Assembly: GCF_022829445.1 (NCBI RefSeq)
Contig: NZ_JAKSXY010000095.1
Coordinates: 62,001 to 126,000 of the forward strand
From: Methylobacterium sp. J-068
GTDB lineage: Bacteria > Pseudomonadota > Alphaproteobacteria > Rhizobiales > Beijerinckiaceae
Direction: 5' to 3'
Length of the DNA stretch: 64,000 nucleotides
Position 1 is the first letter of the stretch. Every line of letters begins with the position of its first letter. The notes beneath the pieces are model-generated. The model was not told the origin of the DNA and searched no databases. It saw only the letters and a program-made list of their open reading frames with translations. Positions 59,384 to 64,000 of the stretch are shown here, one piece after another. Position numbers and translations under genes: made by a program.

Positions 59384-61861
59384 ATGCCGATCGAGAGCGC
59401 AGGAGCGAATTCCGCGGCCCTGATCGAGCGCTGGCAGGCGGCGCGCCGATTGGGCGAGGATATTCCATCCTATGACGTCGTGGTCCTCGGCAATCTCGGG
59501 CGCCATGCCGATCACGCGGCCCTCATCGCCACGCAGGCGGGCCAACCGCGCGCCATCCTCTGGAGTGGAACACGCTTCCTGGCCTGGCTCCACCGGGATT
59601 CCGGCTCCCCGCGCGCGGATGGGGCGCCCGCGATGGAGCGCTTGGACATGGCCGGCCTCAGCGAGGATGTCCGGCAGCCCCTGCACGAAGTGGTGGAGCG
59701 GGCGCTGGCCCTTCGCGGTCCGGCCGGGACGCGCTGCGACCGGGTCTCCGATGGAATCGTCACCAGCATCGCGTTCCTCGGCCTGCCCCTGACGCGCCAG
59801 GACGACGAACCCCTGGTGCTCCTCAGCCTCGTCGGCACGCAGTCCCGCTACGACCTCGTCAAGGCGATGTTCGGTGCCACGGACCAGGGGATGCTGGCCC
59901 TCAGCACCATCCGGGCCGGCAACGGACGGGTGAGCGACTTCAAGGTCGTCGCGGCGAACGAGGGCGCGGCCCGTCTCCTCGGATGCGCCATGTCCGATCT
60001 GCAATGGCAGCGCCTGACCCGGGTTTCGGCGCCCCTGACCCAGGGCGAGGTCCTCGACCGCCTGATCGGTGTCATCGCCTCGGAGCGCCGGGACGTCTTC
60101 GAGGTCAGCCTGGCCGGGGGCGACGGGCGCCCGATGCACCTCAAGATCGAGGCGGGGTGCATCGGCGACCTCCTGGCCCTGACCTTCGTCGATGTCGGGG
60201 ACCTGAAAGCCCGCGAGGCCTCCGCCCGGCTCCTGTTCGAGAACAACCCCCTGCCCATGTGGCTGATCGACCGCGACACCCACCGCTTCCTGGCAGTGAA
60301 CGATGCGGCCCTGACCCATTACGGGCATAGCCTCGAACGCTTCTACGGCATGACCCTGGCCGACCTCGAACCCGTCGTCCCGGGCGTCCCGCCCGCCACG
60401 GACGAACTCGACGGCCCGGCCGCCCCCCGGCCGCATCTGCGGGTGGACGGATCACGCATCGAGGTCATGCTGTTCGATCGGGTCCTCGAGTTTCACGGCC
60501 GCGCGGCGGTGCTGACGGCGGTGATCGACGTCACCGAACGCCGCCGGGCCGAGGCGCGCATCGCCCATATGGCGCACCACGATGCCCTGACCGACCTGCC
60601 CAACCGCGTCCTGTTCCGGGCGCGGTTGGGCGAGGCCATCCTCCGCCAGCGGCAGACCGGCACCGAGGCCCTGGTGCTCTTCCTCGACCTCGATCACTTC
60701 AAGACCGTCAACGACACCCTGGGCCATTCGGCCGGGGACGAATTGCTGCGGGGCGTGACCGAGCGGTTGGCCGGCTGCCTGGAGGACGCAGACCTGATCG
60801 CGCGCATGGGCGGGGACGAATTCGCGATCCTGGCCGAGCGCGACGTCTCCGCATCGCTCCTGTCCGCGCGCCTCATCGAGGCCGTGAGCCGACCCTTCGC
60901 GATCCAGGGGCAGGAGGTGCGCGTCGGCGTCAGCATCGGTGTCGCGCGCCTGCCCCAGGACGGCACCGACCCCGACCGTCTGCTGCGCAACGCCGATCTC
61001 GCCCTCTACGGGGCCAAGGGGGCGGGCCGGAACACCCATTGCTGCTTCACCCTGGAGATAGAAGCCGAGATCCAGGCCCGCCGGGCCCTGGAGCAGGACC
61101 TGCGCGCCGCCTTCGCCACCGGTGGCCTCGAGATCTACTATCAGCCGGTGCTGCTGGCGGCCTCCGGGCGGCTCACGGGGTTCGAGGCGCTCCTGCGCTG
61201 GCGCCACCCGGACCGCGGCTTCATTTCCCCCGCCGAGTTCGTGCCCATGGCCGAGGAGACGGGTCTCATCGTCCCCATCGGCGAATGGGTCCTGCGCACG
61301 GCCTGCGCCGAGGCGGCCACCTGGCCCCTGCCCCTTCGGGTCGCGGTGAACCTCTCGCCGGTCCAGTTTCGGAACCGTGGTCTCGCCGGGACGGTGAAGC
61401 GGGTGCTGGCGGAAACCGGCCTCGCGCCGGACCGCCTCGAACTCGAGATCACCGAAACCGTGCTGCTCGCCGAGAACGCGGCCAACCTCGCGGCCCTGCA
61501 CCAGCTCAGGGCGCTCGGCGCGCGCATCGCCATGGACGATTTCGGCACGGGTTATTCGTCCCTCGGCTACCTGCGCTCGTTCCCCTTCGACCGCATCAAG
61601 ATCGACCGCTCCTTCGTGAGCGAGATGGAGACCCATCCGGAGGCCGCCGCCATCGTCCGGGCCATCGTCGACCTCGGCGCCAGCCTCGGGATTCTCACGA
61701 CCGCGGAGGGAATCGAGACGGAGGGGCAGTTCCAGCGCCTGCGCGCGGCCGGGTGCGACGAAGTCCAGGGCTTCCTGTTCGGGCGGCCGATGCCGGTCGA
61801 GAGGACCCGCCGGCGGATCGCGGACGAAGCGGGCGAGGCGCTCCTGCGGCACGCGGTCTGA
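59384..61861 (+). CDS. PAS-GGDEF-EAL cyclic-di-GMP turnover protein
   Basis: This 825-residue signalling protein has an N-terminal sensor (about residues 1-190, no membrane span seen), two PAS-type segments (LFENNPLPMWLIDRDTHRFL at about 285), a GGDEF domain with MGGDEFAIL at 475-483, and an EAL domain with FEALLRW from 600 and MDDFGTGYSSLGYL later. Both active sites look intact, so it could make and break cyclic di-GMP. ATG 59384 is preferred over TTG 59375. It follows recG by 105 nt. Confidence 0.92.
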   Translation: MPIESAGANSAALIERWQAARRLGEDIPSYDVVVLGNLGRHADHAALIATQAGQPRAILWSGTRFLAWLHRDSGSPRADGAPAMERLDMAGLSEDVRQPLHEVVERALALRGPAGTRCDRVSDGIVTSIAFLGLPLTRQDDEPLVLLSLVGTQSRYDLVKAMFGATDQGMLALSTIRAGNGRVSDFKVVAANEGAARLLGCAMSDLQWQRLTRVSAPLTQGEVLDRLIGVIASERRDVFEVSLAGGDGRPMHLKIEAGCIGDLLALTFVDVGDLKAREASARLLFENNPLPMWLIDRDTHRFLAVNDAALTHYGHSLERFYGMTLADLEPVVPGVPPATDELDGPAAPRPHLRVDGSRIEVMLFDRVLEFHGRAAVLTAVIDVTERRRAEARIAHMAHHDALTDLPNRVLFRARLGEAILRQRQTGTEALVLFLDLDHFKTVNDTLGHSAGDELLRGVTERLAGCLEDADLIARMGGDEFAILAERDVSASLLSARLIEAVSRPFAIQGQEVRVGVSIGVARLPQDGTDPDRLLRNADLALYGAKGAGRNTHCCFTLEIEAEIQARRALEQDLRAAFATGGLEIYYQPVLLAASGRLTGFEALLRWRHPDRGFISPAEFVPMAEETGLIVPIGEWVLRTACAEAATWPLPLRVAVNLSPVQFRNRGLAGTVKRVLAETGLAPDRLELEITETVLLAENAANLAALHQLRALGARIAMDDFGTGYSSLGYLRSFPFDRIKIDRSFVSEMETHPEAAAIVRAIVDLGASLGILTTAEGIETEGQFQRLRAAGCDEVQGFLFGRPMPVERTRRRIADEAGEALLRHAV

Positions 61862-61992
61862 GGAATGCCCGGACCCCGGCCTCGGACCAAGTCCTGTACC
61901 GTTTGATCCGTTCGGGATGGCGGATCGGGGCTTCGCCCAGGCGCCGCGCGGGCTAGCGGAACCGTCTCCCCTTCGATCCGGCGGGGACGGTC

Positions 61993-62841
61993 TCAGGCCT
62001 CCGTCCTCTGGGGCGCGGGCGCCGGGGCGTCCTCGCCCCGCGCCGCCCGCAGGGTCGCGGCCATGGCCTGGATGCGCGCATGCGGGTCGTCGGGCTGGAT
62101 CACGCCCGCCGACATCACCAGCTTGGCCGCGTCGTCGACGCTCATGGCGATCTCGACGATGTCGGCGCGTGGCAGGTAGAAGAAGAACCCCGTGGTCGGG
62201 TTGGGCGCGCAGGGCAGGAACACGCCGACATGGTCGCCCCCCGGCGCCAGGGCGTTCTGCACGTCGGGGGCGGCGGGGGCGGACAGGAACACCACCGACC
62301 AGGTGCCCTTCACGGGGAATTCCACGAGGCCGACGGTGCGGAACGAGGTGCCGTTGGCCGAGAACAGGGTCTCGAAGATCTGGCGCAGGCCCTTGTAGAG
62401 CCCCGAGATCACCGGCGTGCGGGCGAGCAGCACCTCGCCGAACTCGACGACGCTGCGGCCGACGAGGTTGGCGGTGAGGAAGCCGAGCAGCGTCACCGCC
62501 ACGAAGGCGATGACGAGGCCGAGGCCGGGAATCGAGAACGGCAGGTAATGGTCGGGCAGGTAGCTCGCCGGCACCAGGGGCTTCACCCAGCCGTCGATCA
62601 GGCTGATGAACCACCAGGTGAGATAGATCGTGATGGCGAGGGGGCCCGACACGATGATGCCGGTGAGGAAGTAGGTGCGCAGCCGGCCCCGCGCGCTCAC
62701 CCGTGGGCGGGCGCCCGAATCGGGCTCGGGCAGCGGCGGCATGCCGAGCGTCGGGGCGCCCGGCAGCGGGAGCGGCGGCGGCGGATTCGCGGGTGGGGGT
62801 CTGGGCGCCACGGATGCACTTTCGGCCGGCGGGAACGGCAT
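61993..62841 (-). CDS. DUF502-family membrane protein
   Basis: This 282-residue protein has an unusual Pro-rich N-terminus (ANPPPPLPLPGAPTLGMPPL), then two clear helices (FLTGIIVSGPLAITIYLTWW and LGLVIAFVAVTLLGFLTANL), and the DUF502 signature LLARTPVISGLYKGLRQIFE, FPVKGTWSVVFLSAP, FLPCAPNPTTGFFFYLPRAD. Function unknown; DUF502 genes often neighbour recG in alphaproteobacteria. Start ATG 62841. Divergent from the small gene at 63014. Confidence 0.9.
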   Translation of the reverse strand: MPFPPAESASVAPRPPPANPPPPLPLPGAPTLGMPPLPEPDSGARPRVSARGRLRTYFLTGIIVSGPLAITIYLTWWFISLIDGWVKPLVPASYLPDHYLPFSIPGLGLVIAFVAVTLLGFLTANLVGRSVVEFGEVLLARTPVISGLYKGLRQIFETLFSANGTSFRTVGLVEFPVKGTWSVVFLSAPAAPDVQNALAPGGDHVGVFLPCAPNPTTGFFFYLPRADIVEIAMSVDDAAKLVMSAGVIQPDDPHARIQAMAATLRAARGEDAPAPAPQRTEA

Positions 62842-63013
62842 CTCGGGAGCCTCTTACGCCGTGACGGCGGCGGGAGACGGGTCTCCGGGCAGGCTTGAAC
62901 CCTGCCCTAGAGGTAGCCCCTGCGCCGCTTCGGCTCAAGACCGCCGCGCGATCCGGGATCCGGGTTGCGCGCCCGCGTTGCGCGGCACGCGCGCGCGGGC
63001 CTATTCAGGGGGC

Positions 63014-63277
63014 ATGACCGAGAAGCTGACGATCCGCGCCCTGTGCGACCTGGGCCTCATTTCCGAGACCGACGTGAAGGCGGCCATCGCCGCCTACATG
63101 GCCGACCCGATGGCGCCGCCCTTCGTCTTCGAGGCGGGCTACCGGCTCAACCTCGCCAAGGCGATCCGCCGCCATCCCGGCGCCAACGACTTCATCCACC
63201 GCAGCGGCGCCGGCCCGCAGCTGAAGCGGCCCTTCGTCGAGGCGGCGATCTGGGAGGCGCGCCCGGAGCGGGAATGA
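63014..63277 (+). CDS. Hypothetical protein, 87 residues
   Basis: The product starts MTEKLTIRALCDLGLISETD and contains VKAAIAAYMADPMAPPFVFE then AGYRLNLAKAIRRHPGAND; one Cys, no signal or membrane helix. A GGGGGC tract is at the ribosome position. The coding bias is good. No family recognised. The gap after it (63278-63573) has only short noise frames. Confidence 0.55.
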   Translation: MTEKLTIRALCDLGLISETDVKAAIAAYMADPMAPPFVFEAGYRLNLAKAIRRHPGANDFIHRSGAGPQLKRPFVEAAIWEARPERE

Positions 63278-63573
63278 CCCGCGCGGGCGGGACATTCCCG
63301 CCCGGCAGAACGGGCCTGCTTCGGGAGCGCGATCCTGGGGAAGGCTCTTGTCGTATGTCGCCGCGATTCGAAAAACGCTGTTCTTGACCGGCGACAGGTT
63401 AGGCCTGAAAAATACGGTGCGATGCTTGGCGATGTCCAGTCGTCCGGGCGTGCCGATCGCAAGGCGTCATCGATCTCTTCCTCTCTCACGGTCCGTGAAC
63501 GGGGCGAACCCGGCCGCGGGTCGGCGCCTGATCGGCTCACCCTCACACATGATGGCCAGCGAAGGGGCGCGTG

Positions 63574-63765
63574 ATGGTTCCTGGGGATCAGGTTGTGTTC
63601 ACGAGACTCGACGTCGCCGAAATCCTCGGGATCTGGCGTCACGCCACCGGGCGCATCGTCGACGTCCTGCCCGCCATCGACGGGTCCGAGGTGGTGGACG
63701 TCCAGTTCGACGGGCACCGCCTGCTGGTGGGCTACATCGCGACGCTCTTCCAGCGCGTCGGCTGA
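63574..63765 (+). CDS. Small beta-rich hypothetical protein upstream of cysE
   Basis: The 63-residue product (MVPGDQVVFTRLDVAEILGI...) is beta-rich with RIVDVLPAIDGSEVVDVQFD and GHRLLVGYIATLF, resembling an SH3-like barrel by pattern only. AAGGGG precedes the ATG at 63574 (a GTG at 63571 is in frame). It lies 31 nt before cysE on the same strand, so it is probably co-transcribed. No family recognised. Confidence 0.55.
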   Translation: MVPGDQVVFTRLDVAEILGIWRHATGRIVDVLPAIDGSEVVDVQFDGHRLLVGYIATLFQRVG

Positions 63766-63796
63766 GCCCGATGACCGGCCCGAGGACGCGACACGC

Positions 63797-64000
63797 ATGA
63801 CCGCCGGCAGCCAAGCCTCCCGCGCCGCCCACGAGGCGCTGCCCGGCACCATCCTGCGCCCGCCCCTGCGCAGCGTGAGCCGGACGCAGGCGGCCCCCGA
63901 CGTCTGGCAGGCGATGCGGGCGGAGGCGGAGGCCGCGCTGATCGAGGAGCCGCTCTATGCCGGGATCATCCAGGCGACGGTGCTCGACCAGCCGAGCCTG
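63797..64000 (+). CDS. cysE: Serine O-acetyltransferase, N-terminal part (runs off right edge)
   Basis: The first 68 residues from ATG 63797 read MTAGSQASRAAHEALPGTIL and later DVWQAMRAEAEAALIEEPLY, AGIIQATVLDQPSL. The W-x-x-M-R-x-E-A block with E-E-P-x-x and A-T-V-L-D-x-x-S-L is the helical N-terminal domain of serine acetyltransferases, which start cysteine synthesis. The beta-helix part lies outside the window. Confidence 0.78.
   Translation, partial: MTAGSQASRAAHEALPGTILRPPLRSVSRTQAAPDVWQAMRAEAEAALIEEPLYAGIIQATVLDQPSL

Noticed and set aside
1..64000. tRNA, rRNA, transposase or integrase genes
   Set aside because: No T-loop-like GGTTCGAATCC with acceptor stem, no rRNA motifs, and no transposase or integrase domain were seen by eye.

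Overview
The window is GC-rich (roughly 70 percent by eye) chromosomal DNA of an alphaproteobacterium. The best guess is a Methylobacterium-type member of the Hyphomicrobiales. This rests on the aapJQMP amino-acid transporter, an IalB-family protein, an Mcl-like CoA-ester lyase, three perfect sigma-EcfG promoters (GGAAC-N16/17-CGTT) and many GTG/TTG starts. Core genes (secDF, yajC, mfd, recG, rimO, pabABC, mazG) show it is chromosome rather than plasmid. All family calls are from memory of motifs; no database search was run.

Layout. 1-8.9 kb: the N-terminus of a lactate permease, a stress-type manganese catalase, then a leftward yajC-secD-secF block followed by two genes homologous to mitochondrial complex I assembly factors (Mth938/NDUFAF3 type and phytoene-synthase/NDUFAF6 type), a DUF815 ATPase, a DUF3597 protein and an orphan NitT/TauT binding protein. 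8.9-12.6 kb: a HerA-like ATPase with a coupled 38-codon ORF, small hypothetical genes, and a lower-GC pair resembling a Tae2 peptidoglycan amidase with its Tai2-type immunity protein. 12.7-20.7 kb: a P1 peptidase, RarD, a small membrane-anchored protein, the aap operon and metC. 20.7-22.55 kb: a sharply AT-rich two-gene island (tcmP and a three-Cys-motif DUF5131 protein, convergent). 22.6-32.9 kb: cell-surface glycan genes (LAB_N protein, GT2, GT83, O-antigen ligase, two acyltransferases) around a GlxA-type regulator and an isonitrile-hydratase-like gene.

33-50 kb: mfd, a pseudo-receiver protein, a degenerate adenylate-forming protein, IalB, HspQ, a CoA-ester lyase, a patatin, a UbiH-type hydroxylase, a GntP permease, a quinone oxidoreductase, pncA and rimO. 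50-54.2 kb: a tightly overlapped pabB-pabA-pabC-DoxX operon and mazG. 54.2-56.6 kb: a plasmid-style replication module embedded in the chromosome, with six helically phased 18-bp iterons, a DnaA-box-like site, a RepA-family initiator, a cluster of GGAATAT boxes and a HARE-HTH protein. 56.6-64 kb: sdhE, recG, a PAS-GGDEF-EAL protein, DUF502, small genes and the start of cysE.

How parts work together. The manganese catalase, DUF3597 protein and patatin share the PhyR/EcfG promoter signature and probably form part of one general stress regulon. The Sec block probably couples membrane insertion to respiratory complex assembly. The two candidates for little-described systems are the TcmP/DUF5131 island and the chromosomal RepA/iteron/GGAATAT module; the orphan Tae2/Tai2-like pair is a third.
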